DNA from: Eremophila alpestris peregrina
Taxonomy: Eukaryota > Chordata > Aves > Passeriformes > Alaudidae
DNA: 64,000 nt
Direction: 5' to 3'
NCBI GenBank assembly: GCA_009792885.1
Contig: WMCF01000150.1
Location: 265,056 to 329,055, forward strand
Made by a program: the position numbers and the translations under genes. Of the stretch, positions 35,230 to 47,125 are shown piece after piece. The notes under the pieces are model-generated. The model did no database searches. It saw only the letters and a list, made by a program, of their open reading frames with translations, and was not told where the DNA came from. Numbering within the stretch: position 1 is the first letter of the stretch; every line of letters starts with the position of its first letter.

Positions 35230-35405
35230 AAAAGCAGTTCCCTGTCTGGGTGAGGAGGCCCTGGGATGGATTTCCCAGAGGAGCTGTGGCTGCCCCATCC
35301 CTGGCAGTGTCCAAAGCCAGGCTGGAGCAGCCTGGGATAGTGGAGGATGTCCCTACTCATGGCACTGGATCATTTTAAAGCCCAAACTATTCCATAATTC
35401 TGTGT
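35230..35405 (+). mobile_element. CR1 LINE fragment (3' terminus)
   Basis: Contains TTCCCTGTCTGGGTGAGGAG, GAGCTGTGGCTGCCCCATCC, CTGGCAGTGTCCAAAGCCAG, GGAGCAGCCTGGGATAGTGG and a terminal CTATTCCATAATTCTGTG. It is the 3'-most ~175 bp of CR1 and closely parallels the fragment at 38400. Confidence 0.95.
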
Positions 35406-36709
35406 GAGCAGCTTCCCTTGCCCTCTGCTCTGCCTTTGGAGAGGCCATCCATGGCAGGGAGCAGTGGCCAGCACTCCCTGCACACAAAGGGAACAAACAC
35501 CTGCCCAATTAAAGAGAAGGGCTCAAAAGGCTGATGGGTCACACAGCAAACTCCTGGCATTTGAAAGGACTGGTGAGAAAATATTAGAAAAAAAACCCCA
35601 CACATCTTGAACCAAACACTGCAGTAAAAAGGAGCATTTGAATCAGCCATTGCAGACAAGCTGAAATAAATCTGACAGTCTCAGAATGCAGGTAACAATC
35701 TAAAAACCACCTGGATAGGATTTGCTGCTGCAACAAGCTGATTTTTATTTCAGTCCTCTCACACTCTTGGGTGAGTAAATTCCCCTTTATGTGCACGAAG
35801 AGGGGATGTTCTGCATGGCCAAAATGAATATATATATACACAGAGCTACACAGAAATCCTGGCCTCTCTGCTCTGCCATCTCTTGGCTGTCCTCACTGCC
35901 ACCACCAGACACCTGCATCATCTGCAGCCACGAGGATTATTCATTTTTTTCAAGTCTCGTTTATTATTTCAGCTGCTTCCCTGAAAGCCAGCCCCAACCT
36001 GGAGCCCTTCTGCTGACACAGGGCCTTAAAAAAACCCCCAAAAAACCCTTATTGTTGCTGTCAACGTTTACAAATCCTGCTGGATCCATCTGTCCAGTTA
36101 ATTACTTTGTGCAGTAGCCTGTTAGCTCCTTAAAAAAAATTAACAAGCACCCAATTATGATTCTGGGCAGCTCTCTGGATCCCGGGGAAGCAGCACATCC
36201 CCAGAGCCACAGATGCTTTTGTCACCCTCGTGAGCTGACAAACAAGCAGAGAGGGAGGAGATGCTCTGCAAGGAAGGATGGCTTTGTGCTGCTGGGGTGG
36301 GTGAGGATCCCCAGCTCCTGCTGACGTGGCTCTGTGACACTGCTGGGGGCTCTCCCCTGCAGCAGCTCCCCCCTTTTTACCCATCCTGTGCTGTCACCTC
36401 CCCAAATCTCCCTCTCCTCCCCACATCCCCGGGGCTCAGACCCTTCCAGGGACACACACACACACACACACGATGTGTCCTCTGGGGACATCTGCCAACC
36501 CCTGGGTGTCCCTCTGCACATCAGGGTCCTTCAGCAGCAGGGCTGGCCCTCAATGAGAGCATTTTTGTGCTGGAACAAGGGGCTGAATTCAGCTGCCTGG
36601 TGCTGCCTGACTGCAGTTTGTTGCCAGAGTAACCGAGGCACTGGAGCTGCTTCAGGGGAGGGCAGGGGCTGGGGCTGCCACGGCCCTGGGGAGCAGGGAA
36701 AAAAGGGTC
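35406..36709. other. Non-coding stretch with a CA microsatellite
   Basis: Unique sequence. A CA dinucleotide run occupies about 36452-36471. No gene or interspersed repeat was recognised. Confidence 0.5.
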
Positions 36710-36715
36710 CCCACG
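36710..36715. repeat. Target-site duplication, left copy
   Basis: CCCACG immediately precedes the TG start of the LTR and is repeated exactly at 37188-37193, immediately after its CA end. Confidence 0.85.
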
Positions 36716-37187
36716 TGTGGGGAATGGCTTTGGAGAGGATCCCCAAAGCCTGGCACAAGGCTCACACAGTCCTGTGTGTCTGTATGCAAGATACATCTGT
36801 ATCCTGAGATGAAATTTGCTGATTTAGAAAGGTTATATGGGATAGGACAGATGTTGTTGGGAGAGGAACTATCAACAAGTTTTAAATGATGACCTCGCAA
36901 ATAGACCAGGTGTTTTGGAGAAATGGATTGTAGCAAGGCCCACCTTGGGTATTTTGATAGATGATTGGCTCAGAAGTATAAACAGCATTGTGTGGCAAAA
37001 GCTGATAGGCCAAAAACCACTCAGAATACATAGAAATTAGGAAATAGTTTGGCTGCTGATTTTGATGGTGTGAATTGTAATATCTGTACCACCTCACCCT
37101 TCTCAAGAGACTGGAAATGGAATAAAAATCTGTTGAAACACCTCTCAGGAGCCCCATCTCTGGGTCATTAGAAGGGTTTCTCCAACA
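36716..37187 (+). mobile_element. Solo LTR of an endogenous retrovirus with perfect 6-bp target duplication
   Basis: This 472-bp element starts TGTGGGGAATGG and ends TTTCTCCAACA. It is bordered by identical CCCACG hexamers. It contains an inverted CCAAT box (GATTGGCTC, about 36963), a TATA box (TATAAA, 36977-36982) and a polyadenylation signal (AATAAA, 37121-37126), in the right order. It is AT-richer than its flanks. Six-base target duplications are typical of class II (ERVK/betaretrovirus-like) elements. No internal retroviral genes remain, so it arose by recombination between two LTRs. The same family has a much older copy at 12918-13375 (minus). Confidence 0.92.
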
Positions 37188-37193
37188 CCCACG
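37188..37193. repeat. Target-site duplication, right copy
   Basis: CCCACG, identical to 36710-36715, flanks the LTR on its 3' side. Confidence 0.85.
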
Positions 37194-38399
37194 TCCTTCT
37201 GCAGGGCCAGCTGAGCCCACAGAGCTGCCAGATGGGAAAAGGGAGATGCCTCTGGAGATGCAGAATCATCCCTGGGATCTTCTGGGGGGTGCCCCAACCA
37301 ACTGTGAGCCCTCCCCTGCATCCCCCTGTCAAACTGGGACCACAATTCCCACTTTGCCACCTTGCTCCAAGCCCCTGGAGCCATCCCTGCCCAGTCTGTG
37401 CCTCCCTGCAGTCACCATCCAGCTTTCACTCAGGTTTTTCCAAAGGTTTTCCCACTTTTGAGGGCCTGGATGTGCCAGATGCCAGCAGCAAGGTCTGACA
37501 GGTCCCTGTGTCACCCTGTGGAGTGAAAGGAGCCCCAGCCCAGCCTGCAGCAGCCAGACCTGGCCTCAGGCAGCCAGCAGAGGCTGAACACAAGTGGTTT
37601 TCTTCCCCAGGGAGAGCATAATTTGTGCTTTGTGCACCCAGAGAGCCAGTGCAGCCCTGGCAGACAGAGAATGCAGTCTGTGCACGTCACATCAAACCCC
37701 CCCTCCCTGATTTTCCTGTCTCAGGGCTGAGGTTTGCCCATCACAGCTGAGCCCCAAGCTCTGCACACCCCCAGGAGAGCCCTGCATCTCCCTCCTTTCC
37801 CTCTCCCCACCTTTACAGATTTATAAATTGGCCTTTTCCTCTGTAACCTGGCACTCAGCTCACTTCCCCAGTCCGTTTTTAGAGGGGTTTCTGCAGATGG
37901 GAACAGGCAGGGAGAGGACACAAGTGCAGGGCTCCCCCCTGGCTATCACAGCACCACAGAGGCCAGGGAAAAACACTCCCAACCCCAAATAACTCCAGCC
38001 TGAGGCTCAGCTCTGCGTGGGGAGAGCTGCTGGGATGCTGCACATGCAGAGGAAGCCACAGCCCTGGCACACACGGGGCTCTGAGCTGCTCTGCATATGA
38101 AGGAGCTCTGTCTCTCTGCTGATTCCCTCTCTGTGAAGTCAGGAGACCCAGCCAACCCTGCCACACACAGCGACTCGCTGCCTGCTCTGCAATTTTAATT
38201 TCTCACCTTCCTAAACAGAAAAAGATTTAGCATGCCCTAGTCAGAAATATTTAATTTTCCAAAATTCTTCTTTTTTTTTTTTTTTTCCAGAGCCCTGACA
38301 GCCTCGAGATAATGACGTTTGCACATAGCACCCATCTCAATTTACATCCATCTGCTGGGGAAGGATGGACTGCACATCACAGGGAGCACAACCACACTG
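37194..38399. other. Non-coding stretch, nothing recognised
   Basis: Unique sequence with a poly(T) run at about 38272-38287. No gene or interspersed repeat was recognised. Confidence 0.5.
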
Positions 38400-38575
38400 A
38401 GAAAATCCTTCCCTGTGAGGGTGGGGAGGCCCTGGAATGGATTTTCCAGAGAAGCTGTGGCTGCCCCATCCCTGGCAGTGTCCAAGGCCAGGCTGGAAGC
38501 ACCCTGGGATACTGGAAGGTGTCCCTGCCCATGGCACTGGATGAGTTTGAGGTCATTGCTATTCTATAATTACCA
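38400..38575 (+). mobile_element. CR1 LINE fragment (3' terminus)
   Basis: Contains CTTCCCTGTGAGGGTGGGGA, GAAGCTGTGGCTGCCCCATC, GGCAGTGTCCAAGGCCAGGC, GGTGTCCCTGCCCATGGCAC and a final GCTATTCTATAATTA. It is the best-preserved CR1 copy in the window and lacks coding sequence. Confidence 0.97.
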
Positions 38576-40059
38576 CTACCTCTAATCAACCACGGACTGA
38601 AAAAGGCCAAAAAATTCACCTCAATCCCCATCAAGGACACATCCACTTGTTGCTGGATGTCTGGCCCGTGTTCAGGAGGTCCAGATGATTTTCCTGAGGT
38701 CAGGGGGCAGAGTTGTGAATTAAATCTAAACCTGTGCATTATTGTCAATACTGGCACAGGCTGTTCAGTGGCCTAAAACAAAGCACCAGGAGAGAGGCAG
38801 GGAACCCCAAACCCCCTGTGCCCAGGGCTGTGGCAGCCCCAGAGGCAGGCAGAGGTTGAGTTCAGGGCTGTCTGTGTGGGGAGAAGGGCTGGCACAGGGC
38901 AGGGCAGGGCAGTGACACTGATGGAGGAGCCGAGGGAAGCAGGCAGTAAATGAAGAGCTCTGTTAGTCCTCCCGTCCATCCAACAAGCTCAATCCTTCCA
39001 AGCCATTTCTCTAATCTGTTCTGTAGAATCTCCAGTGACAGATCCTCTGCAAACTCCCTTAGCAATCTATTTTAGCTCTCCACTATTTTTACTGTTCAAC
39101 AACGTTTCCCGATGTCCAGCCTCGATTTTTCTTGCTGCAATTTCTGCTGTTGAGGAGAGTTCATTCTCTCTCTTTCTTTGGAGATTGTTTCTCTTTGAGT
39201 CCTGGGGGCTTGTGTTCAGGTTTCCAGGCCTTAATAAATCAAACATTACAGCACAGACCTGATGGCCCAGCTTATCTGAGCTGCCCTCTGCAAGCCCAGC
39301 TCAGGAATTTGCTGTTGCTGGATTTCCAGCCCGACCTTTGCACATGGCCCAGCACCAAGAGGAGCTCTGTGGGTCAGAATCCCAAACTGGCAACCAAAAT
39401 GAAACAAGCCAAACCTCACAGAGCACCCAGAGCTGGGCACCCAAAGCAGCAGTTTCTGTTTCAGACATGCAACAGCTCAAAGGTGATTTTTGTGCCCAAA
39501 CTGCAGGTGAGAGCTCCCACCTTTGGAACACTGGCTTGAGATCTTAGGGGAGAAGAGGAGAGGGGAGCAGTGCCCAGAGCTCTGCTGGGACCCAGCAACC
39601 ACCAGCCAGGCCAAGGCCACGCAGAGGAGCTGTTCAACAGATGGATGGGGGGAAATAATGGGAACATGCAGGGAAGCAAATGGGAAAAGAGCAAAGCTCT
39701 CCCAGTAACCACGACCAGCCAAGGGCCCAACCTCACACCTGCCAACTGGGGAGGAACATCTCTGCTGCCAGCCCCTCCTCACACGGAGATTTCCCCTCCC
39801 AGAAGGTGGGAAAAGGAAGCAGTGCAGCGAATTTTGCTCCCTGCTCTCTGTGCCCCACACCCAGAGCATCCTGCCAGAGCTGGGATGCAGGGATTGCCTC
39901 CATCAGAACCCTCCCCTCCCCTTCTCCATCCTCCCAGACCACTCCATAACCTCGCTGTCGCTCCTTTATCTCTCTTTACTCCACCCAACCCTTTTTTCCC
40001 CTCCTCGCAGTCGCTTTTCCCAGGAAGGATGGGGCGGCAGCTCCCAACTAATCACCTGA
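38576..40059. other. Non-coding stretch, nothing recognised
   Basis: Unique sequence. Open frames of 130-165 codons at 39477-40067 overlap on opposite strands and show no domain. No gene was recognised. Confidence 0.5.
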
Positions 40060-40300
40060 GACATTAACAAAAGCAGATGCAATTATTCGCGAGCCCTGAT
40101 GGATTCCGTGCCGAGCCTCTGCAGGCTGTACCCATTTGTTCCCTGCCTTTTGCTCCCGGATCCCATAAAGAACTTTTCCCTGTCATCATTAGGGCCGCTG
40201 CCTTTTTGTATTCGCTGAGTAACTGCTCCCAGTGGCTCCGCATTAAAAAAAAATCAAATCCATGTAACTTGATTCCGGGCTGCAAAATAACAATACCCCA
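40060..40300. promoter_or_regulatory. Candidate conserved non-coding element
   Basis: CpG-retaining single-copy block including GCAATTATTCGCGAGCCCTG, GTCATCATTAGGGCCGCTGC, TTTGTATTCGCTGAGTAACT and TGTAACTTGATTCCGGGCTG. It has no coding signal. Its composition differs from the surrounding CpG-depleted DNA. Confidence 0.35.
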
Positions 40301-41705
40301 ACCACAGAACAATTCTCCTGGACAGGAGTGGAAACATGACAGGAAAACACACAAAACCCCAGCACAGCTCCTTCTGCCAGGCCTGAACCACACCAATCAC
40401 ATCTCCCTGGTGTTCAAATTAAGGAGCTTCATCCACACCTAGGAGGGGAATAAAAAAAACCCCAAACAAAAAGGCAGCACATGCACCGCAGCTGGTTTGG
40501 TAATTCTCAGCCTTTTCCCTGATAATTAGAGGTTTTAGATGCTCTAACAAGGCGAGCACCGGTTCCACCCATGGGGCAAAGTTCAGGACGAGAAGCTGCA
40601 GGGAAGTGAAAAAAAAAAAAAAAGTGCAGTGAATTAAAATTCAGCAGCTCGTCATCTCCGTGGGAACACCCAAGTACACAAGACAACAGCTTCCTTTAAT
40701 TAAAAAAAGACTCATCTCAATCTGTTTTCCACAGCCTTTTTTTTTTTTTTTCCTTCTTTTTAGGAAGAGCATTTGAATTTTTTTGACAGAAATTCACAGC
40801 TGCTGGTCCAGAGCTACCTGTTTCCACATCTCCAATTAGTCACAAAAGGGCAAGACAGGGTAATAGGGACCCCAAATTCTGACCCTTCCTTTCTGAATAT
40901 CCAGATCCTGGAGGAGGGAGTGGAAGGAAAAGGGAGTCAAACATCCACCTGCTCTTCCCAACCCCATCAAGACCCCAAAGGGCACCCAGCTTGTCCACCA
41001 CTCTAAACCTGAATTTCGCTGATGTTTTTTAAGCTGAATTTAGCTCAGTGAGTTGCCCAGCTGTGCTTCAGGAGCCAGGGAGAATTATTTACAATATTTT
41101 TAGCTTCTCTCCTGTTTTGTTTGGGTTTTTTTTTTTTTTTGTTGCCCACTCCAAGGTTGCCTGATTTCTGAAATACTCAGGGAAGAAGCAGCTCAGGCAG
41201 GGCTGGGGACATAGGGATGGGCACAAACACACCCTGGGTCAGCTGCTGAGCTTTGTGGAAGAGAGAAAAGCCATGGCAGGAATAACCCAAATGTCCATAG
41301 CACAGCTGTGGGTCCTGCCCATGACTTTGGGCTAAACTGCAAACAGAAATTATCCCAGACAGGGATCATCCTCACCCCTCACACCAAGGGGACAGTGACA
41401 CTGTGACACCAGCCCTGAGAAGTTCAAGGCTTCAGAGTTTCCCTGGAGCAAAAGTTCATCCCTTCCCCAGGAAGGATTCATTCTTTCACCATGCTGGAGT
41501 TGATTATCAAAGCACAAAGAGCCCAGTGAAGGAAACAAAACGAGCTGGAAACCTTCCTGCCATGGCTTCAGGGAAAGGCAGCACGTTTCCTGCCATCCCT
41601 GAGGAGTCCTGGTGGTCCCACAAAGCACAGCCTCACCCACTCAGGGATCCCCAGGATACAGCAGGGGAATGCCCTTCAGCAGAGGATGCACTGATGAGAA
41701 AGATC
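40301..41705. other. Non-coding stretch, nothing recognised
   Basis: Unique sequence with poly(A) at 40609-40623 and poly(T) at 40738-40751 and 41127-41140. No gene was recognised. Confidence 0.5.
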
Positions 41706-41895
41706 ATTGATTAACAAAAAAAGATTTGGGTTGGAAAGGATTTCAAAATCATCCCATAGGCTGGGAGATGTTCCATGAGCACATCCAACCTCCAAACTGG
41801 AGACACCACCCCAGCTTTCCACTTGGAATCGTTCCTTTAACTCCTGAAGCTCCTAAATCTGCCCCCAGGCACAACCTCCCCCTGACAGCAGTGAC
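41706..41895 (-). mobile_element. CR1 LINE fragment, minus strand
   Basis: Opens with TTGGGTTGGAAAGGATTTCA and AAATCATCCCATAGG, the reverse-strand CR1 terminus. It continues with GAGCACATCCAACCTCCAAA and CCACCCCAGCTTTCC. It is a diverged copy of about 190 bp. Confidence 0.7.
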
Positions 41896-43789
41896 CAGCT
41901 GAGAAAGGAAAAAAAATCAAACGCTAAAAATCCCTCTAAAAGCATCCTGGGTGTCCACTCTCCGCGAGAGGCTGCAGCAGAACTCTTCATTAGTCACGGC
42001 TGGCAAAACTTGAAAGGAGTGCGAGGAACCCGTGAGTAACGCCACGCTATAAAAATGTAACAGCTCCAGCAAGAGCAGAATCGAAACCCAGCCCGAAACC
42101 TCCACGTAAACAAAGCCACAGAAGCAGGGAGGGCTCGAGCCGAGGTGACACAGCCCAGAAATTCCATCTGCACAAGTGCACTTGGAGCATCCCGGCCATC
42201 CAGAGCAGCTTGGGAATGGTGGGATCCCAGCCCTGGCAGATGCACTGAAGCACGGAGACAACCATCAGCTCCCTGTCTTGGCAGCCCCTGCCAGGAATTG
42301 CCACTCCAGCGAGGAGCAGGTGAGGGGTAGTGGCTCCATCAAGCATATGTGACAGCTCTAAAAGCTGCATTTATGCAAGCAAATGGAGCAGAGCAGCTGC
42401 ACTGCATTAACACCACTGCCTGCAAATGGGACTCGGGTGTTTCCGTGACTGGAAAGCTGCTCAAGGAGAGAACAGGGCTCCGAGTTGTGTGTTCAGAGCG
42501 GCATTTCCAGCTCCTGGAGCATCATCCCCGTGCTCATCTGCCACATTCCAGCAGCACGGGCTTGTCCCTGCTTCACAGGCAGGGAAAATGAGGAGTGAAA
42601 GTGTTCCTCACCACAAAAATCCCAGCTTGGAGAGGAGAACAACTCCAAGCACTGCAATTCCCAGCAGGATGGACCCTGCAGACAACAAAAAACACACAAA
42701 CTCCATCACTGACCTCAGCTAAGGGCTATGAAGAAGGATTTGATCATTCAATATTTGGTCATTCAGCTCAGGATTTCCGACCTGTTGCTCAAAGTCCCCA
42801 GCAAGAGAATCTCCACCTTCCCAGGCTGATGGGAAATGAGTTCCTGCTTCTTGTGGCCCTCAAAGAAAAGGTTAAAGCTGCACACTGCCAATAACTCAAC
42901 ACCAAAAACGACTCTAACTTGGATATTTTACCACCACACATTTCTTAAGCCATTTTCCCATTGCTGAAGGCCACCTGTGGATAGAAACTTGGGCAATCCT
43001 TTCAACTCTGCAACAGCTGCAATAAACCCTGCAGGATTTCCCTCTTGACACGATGATATTCCCTGAGACCAGAGAGCCATGGAGTCAATTCTTACATAAT
43101 ATGATAATTGACTTGGTCTCCCAGGGATAAGCATGTCAAGATCCTAAAAATCATTTTTTCCCCCTTACCAATGCAATAAAGATGTGATTGAAAATGTCGT
43201 GTTCTGGGTCTGTGAGCAATATTCTCATAACCCATCATCTAAAACAAATTGTTCTTTCATTTGTACAAGTTCGAGGAGATTCCCAGCCCGACAAGCTGAA
43301 GGCAGGAGTTTAAACAGATTCTGCATGGCAGAAGGAATATTAATTTCCCTCACCCCCCATGTATAAATGTTAAATCACAGCTCCTCACCTAGGGTTAATT
43401 AATCTTGGCAAAGATGCTCCAGCCCAGCAAACACACACCAGGAGGATCCTTCCCACCAGGAAAAGCCCAGCACAGATGTGAGAGCTCTGGCAGGGAGGGA
43501 ATAATTGAATGTACAGAACTGCAGCACAGAGCCTCGAGCTTTGGAGGGAGAACTCCGTGACTCTGGAGATGCTGGAGCACGGGGGGATGTGGGAGAGCAG
43601 AGCGCTGGGATCACTGGGATGCGCTGCCAGCTCCTGGCTGCCTTAGAGGGGGACCTGGAGGAGCCAAGGATGTGTGGATTCCATCCCAAGCCTTCCCCCT
43701 TGGGAACCTCCCGCCCCGAGCGCTCCCAGCCCCGCAGGAGCAGTTTGGGAACACCAAAAGGCCAGGATGACACGAGGATGACACAAATT
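41896..43789. other. Non-coding stretch, nothing recognised
   Basis: Unique sequence. AT-leaning patches at 41930-42100 and 43050-43390 could be regulatory, but nothing specific supports this. No gene or repeat family was recognised. Confidence 0.45.
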
Positions 43790-43975
43790 CTGTCAGCAGC
43801 ACGAGTCGGCGGCGATTACCTGATTACAGAGCCATTTACATCACAGACACCATTAGCACAGAACGCTTTTGGCTTCTCCTTCCCCACCTCTATTCCCATT
43901 AAACACCTTTCACTCCCGTAATTGCGCCTCCAGCAACAAAAGGCCCTCTAATGAGCCGAGCAATAGCTGGGGGGA
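43790..43975. promoter_or_regulatory. Candidate conserved non-coding element
   Basis: CpG-retaining sequence with GGCGGCGATTACCTGATTAC, ACACCATTAGCACAGAACGC, TCCCGTAATTGCGCCTCCAG and CTAATGAGCCGAGCAATAGC. Several homeodomain-like cores sit beside preserved CpGs. No coding signal. Confidence 0.35.
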
Positions 43976-44289
43976 ACTCAGACCCTAAATCCGGGCAGAC
44001 AACAGCTCCTGGACCGAGTTCAAACGCATCCCCTGCCTAAATTCTTGTCCAGGGCCACTTAAAAAACCTTGAAGTATTAAAGCATTAAAGGTACTCGGGA
44101 GAGAACGAGGATGGTGTTCCAAAGAGGAGGAGACGGTGCTAATTATCATCCAGCTGGTAAAATGCAATCACTGTGGGGAAGAAATGAACAGCCCAGGCCG
44201 TTCGTGGTGCAAGAGCAGCTCTGCTTCATCAGGGGCAGGGCACCCGCCCGAGAGGAGCGGAATTCCATCAGGGTGGTGACAGGCAATCA

Positions 44290-44410
44290 ATGAACACTCA
44301 ATTAACACTTACAATATCACTAACTTAAGCAAAACGTGTTTTTGCAAATGGTAATCTCTCCCTTGTACTGATACAGCCCTAATTTAATTTTCTTCAGCGC
44401 ACCGAGCATG
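44290..44410. promoter_or_regulatory. Candidate conserved non-coding element
   Basis: AT-rich single-copy segment with CACTCAATTAACACTTACAA, AACTTAAGCAAAACG and CCCTAATTTAATTTTCTTCA. A second, smaller candidate lies at about 44675-44735 (CCCTAATTAACATGCCAGCC, GCGGTAATGATG). Composition-based inference. Confidence 0.3.
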
Positions 44411-45779
44411 GGGGAAAAGCAAAAAGAATGAGGAGCCACCCTCTGGAAGGGAATATCCTTCAATTCTGCAGAGAGCTGAGTCCGAGTGGGGATGGAGACG
44501 GGGCAAGGCTGAGGGATTCCCTCCTGGAACCACTTTCCATGTGGAAAAGGGGAAGCAGCACTGGCTAAACCTCCCCCTGCTGAAGCTGGGTTGGTTCCCA
44601 CCTTCATTTTCCGGCCTCTGCAGCGTCAAGGTTGGTGAGGTAAGAGGTGACAGTGACCTTCCAGAGCGGCCCCGTGCCCTAATTAACATGCCAGCCACCC
44701 ACCGAGCGGTAATGATGCCTCTTAATCTCCATCCCCGGCTCTGCTGAGCTCCTCTCGGAGGTGCAGGGGGGATTTTTGGCTGCAGCATCCCCTGGGTGTG
44801 TGCAGGAGGCTCGGGGGGTTGGTGATTCCCGTGGGACAGCAGGAGGAAAGTGGGTCTGAGCAAATCACAACCCTCTGGACCTCCTGAACGCTTCCAACCA
44901 GGCCTGTTCCAGCCCTAAAAGCAGCGGGGAAATGGGATTTTTTTAACTGGGTAAAGCCCTACACACGGGCTCAGCTATCAGCAACCCAATCCCTTCCACA
45001 CTACAGCCCAAAGCCCTGCTGGATTTTACATCTCTGCTCTCCCCCACATCAGAAAAAAAAAATAAAGATTCATCACACAACTGAAAGATTTGAAGGGCAA
45101 TAATGACCATTTTGAAAACCTTGTTTTGAGTTGTGACTGACTCATGCTGAGTTTTTCCCACTCCAAACCTGCAGCTGACCTAAAAGCACGCTGGCAAGAT
45201 GTATCATTTCAATTTAAAGAACAGCAAATGTACCAAGTCCTGGGTAATTTGCTCCTGTGCTTAAATATAAAGCTGTACAAAAATAAAACACGGCTTTTTC
45301 TTGTCTGGATTTATCCAGCTCGAGCACTCAGCCACAGCACCACGGCCTTTCCTCCCAACCTTTGCCTAGCAGAAGTCTCTCCCCCTTGCTTAAGTAGTCC
45401 TGGACAATAATCAAATCACTCCCTTCTGTGAGAAGATTGGGCTTCAGTCTCTCTCTCTCTCTGCAGCCTGTTTTACAGCCCTCACATCATCCCCCTGGCT
45501 CTGCCCTTATCTCCCTCCAGTTTGCCAACATCATTTTTAAGGGATAGATACCGGGGCTGCACACAATGCTCCTGCTGCTTGTATTCATTATTTCTCTGCT
45601 TAGACAGCCCGAGATAGCATTAGCATTCCCGAGGATTCACAGCACAGCACCAAGAACAGCCAGTTATTGATAAGATAATGAAATTAAGCTCCTGCTTTCT
45701 CACCTTGATGTGGTGGCTCCCGGGGGGTTCCTCTCGCCAAGTGTGGGTTTTACTCCCTGCTCTCGTTAGCGTGGATTAG
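44411..45779. other. Non-coding stretch with a CT microsatellite
   Basis: Unique sequence. A short CT run lies at about 45449-45463. No gene or interspersed repeat was recognised. Confidence 0.45.
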
Positions 45780-46405
45780 TAAATCATCACAGGGGCTGCC
45801 TGAGCACTCGGCCTGAACCCCAAACCCTCACATCCAACCCTCTGGGAATGCAGAAAACCTCGGTTCAGAGGTGCTGCAGACACCCCAAAATCCAGTGGGT
45901 GCTGTCAGAATTCCAGTTTGGAAGAGGGTGAGGAAATCATCACAGGGGCTGCCAGAGCACTCAGCCTGAACCCCAAACCCTCACATCCATCCCTCTGGGA
46001 ACGTGGAAAACCTCAGTTCAGAGGTGCTGCAGACACCCCAAAATCCAGTGGGTGCTGTTGGAATTCCAGGCTGGAAGAGGGTTAATGAGTTATCACTGGG
46101 GCTGCCTGAGCACTCAGCCTAAACCCAGGGGATTGGCTAAACCCCAAACCCTCACATGGGAACATGGAAAACCTGGGCTCAGAGGTGCTGGAGACACCCC
46201 AAAATCCAGTGGGTGCTGTCAGAATTCCCGACTGGAAGAGGGTGAGTAAATCATCACAGGGGCTGCCTTTCCCTCTGTAAACCCAGGGGATTGGCTAAAC
46301 CCCAAACCCTCACATGGAAATATGGAAAACCTGGGCTCAGAGGTGCTGCAGACACCCCAAAATCCAATGGGTGCTGTCAGAATTCCAGGCTGGAAGAGAG
46401 GAGGC
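45780..46405. repeat. Four tandem copies of a ~153-bp unit
   Basis: AAATCATCACAGGGGCTGCC and its variants begin near 45781, 45934, 46087 and 46248, giving spacings of about 153, 153 and 161 bp. Each copy carries CCCCAAACCCTCACATSSAA, AACCTSRGTTCAGAGGTGCT, GACACCCCAAAATCCARTGG and a terminal GGAAGAGGGTGAG. The last two copies share an extra ~20-bp block (CCCAGGGGATTGGCTAAACC) that the first two lack. The unit is not recognised. Confidence 0.95.
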
Positions 46406-46894
46406 ACTGCCCACACACAGCCACAGGCCCCCGTGGCCCTGCTCCTGCAGCAGAGCCCCATCCTGGGAGCCAAACAAGCTCCAGCATCCCAACCCTAACC
46501 CTGCCAGGACCTCCCTGCTCCTGCCAGGATCAAACCCACCCCACCAGGACCACAGCATTGCCACCAGAGCACCTCCTGGCCCAGCACAGCTCATGCCAGA
46601 CCGTCCTTTCCAAGCCATGTCCCACTTCCCTGACTCCAGCAGGATTTTGGGAGCTGGGAGAGCCCCACTCCCCCCTGGCCCCAGTCCCCCCAGCCCCGAG
46701 GTGCATTTTGGGCAGAGCTGCCAGGACCTTGCAGGCTCGCAGGTGCCAGATGGAAACTGCAAACTCATCCAGGATCCACATCCAGGGGCTCGATCCCAGC
46801 ATCTCCCCCTATTCCCTGCCCCCAGCCCCACCAGCTGGGAGTTCACATGTCTGGATTTTCTCACCCACAGTCAGAAAAAAAAAAGGAAAAAAAT
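46406..46894. other. Non-coding stretch, GC-rich
   Basis: Unique C-rich sequence. Overlapping open frames of about 200 codons run out of the neighbouring tandem repeat and are proline-rich chance frames. No gene was recognised. Confidence 0.45.
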
Positions 46895-47125
46895 TGTCAT
46901 AGAAAATGTGCAAGCACTGACATCTTAAGACAAAAAAAGATGCAGATTTCTCGACTGTTCACAGCACATTATGGAAATACATTCTCAGGGACTATTAAAT
47001 ATGGGATTATTGACTAGATGAGCAGCAGCTCAATGGACTGGCTTGCAAATATGTCTTTAGACAATTCTTAAAATGCAGATTAATTATCTAACAGACAAGC
47101 AGAATTTTTTTTTCCTCCAGACTTT
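46895..47125. promoter_or_regulatory. Candidate conserved non-coding element
   Basis: Compact AT-rich block bounded by GC-richer DNA: GTTCACAGCACATTATGG, GGGACTATTAAATATGGGAT, GCAAATATGTCTTTAGACAA and GCAGATTAATTATCTAACAG. It has no coding frame and no match to repeats in the window. Probable enhancer-like element by composition. Confidence 0.4.

Noticed and set aside
44480..44560. Possible CR1 fragment
   Set aside because: Only a short GGAAGGG-type resemblance; the CR1 blocks do not follow in order.
46291..46928. Two overlapping ~200-codon proline-rich frames
   Set aside because: They begin in the fourth copy of the 153-bp tandem repeat and run through C-rich DNA; no domain.
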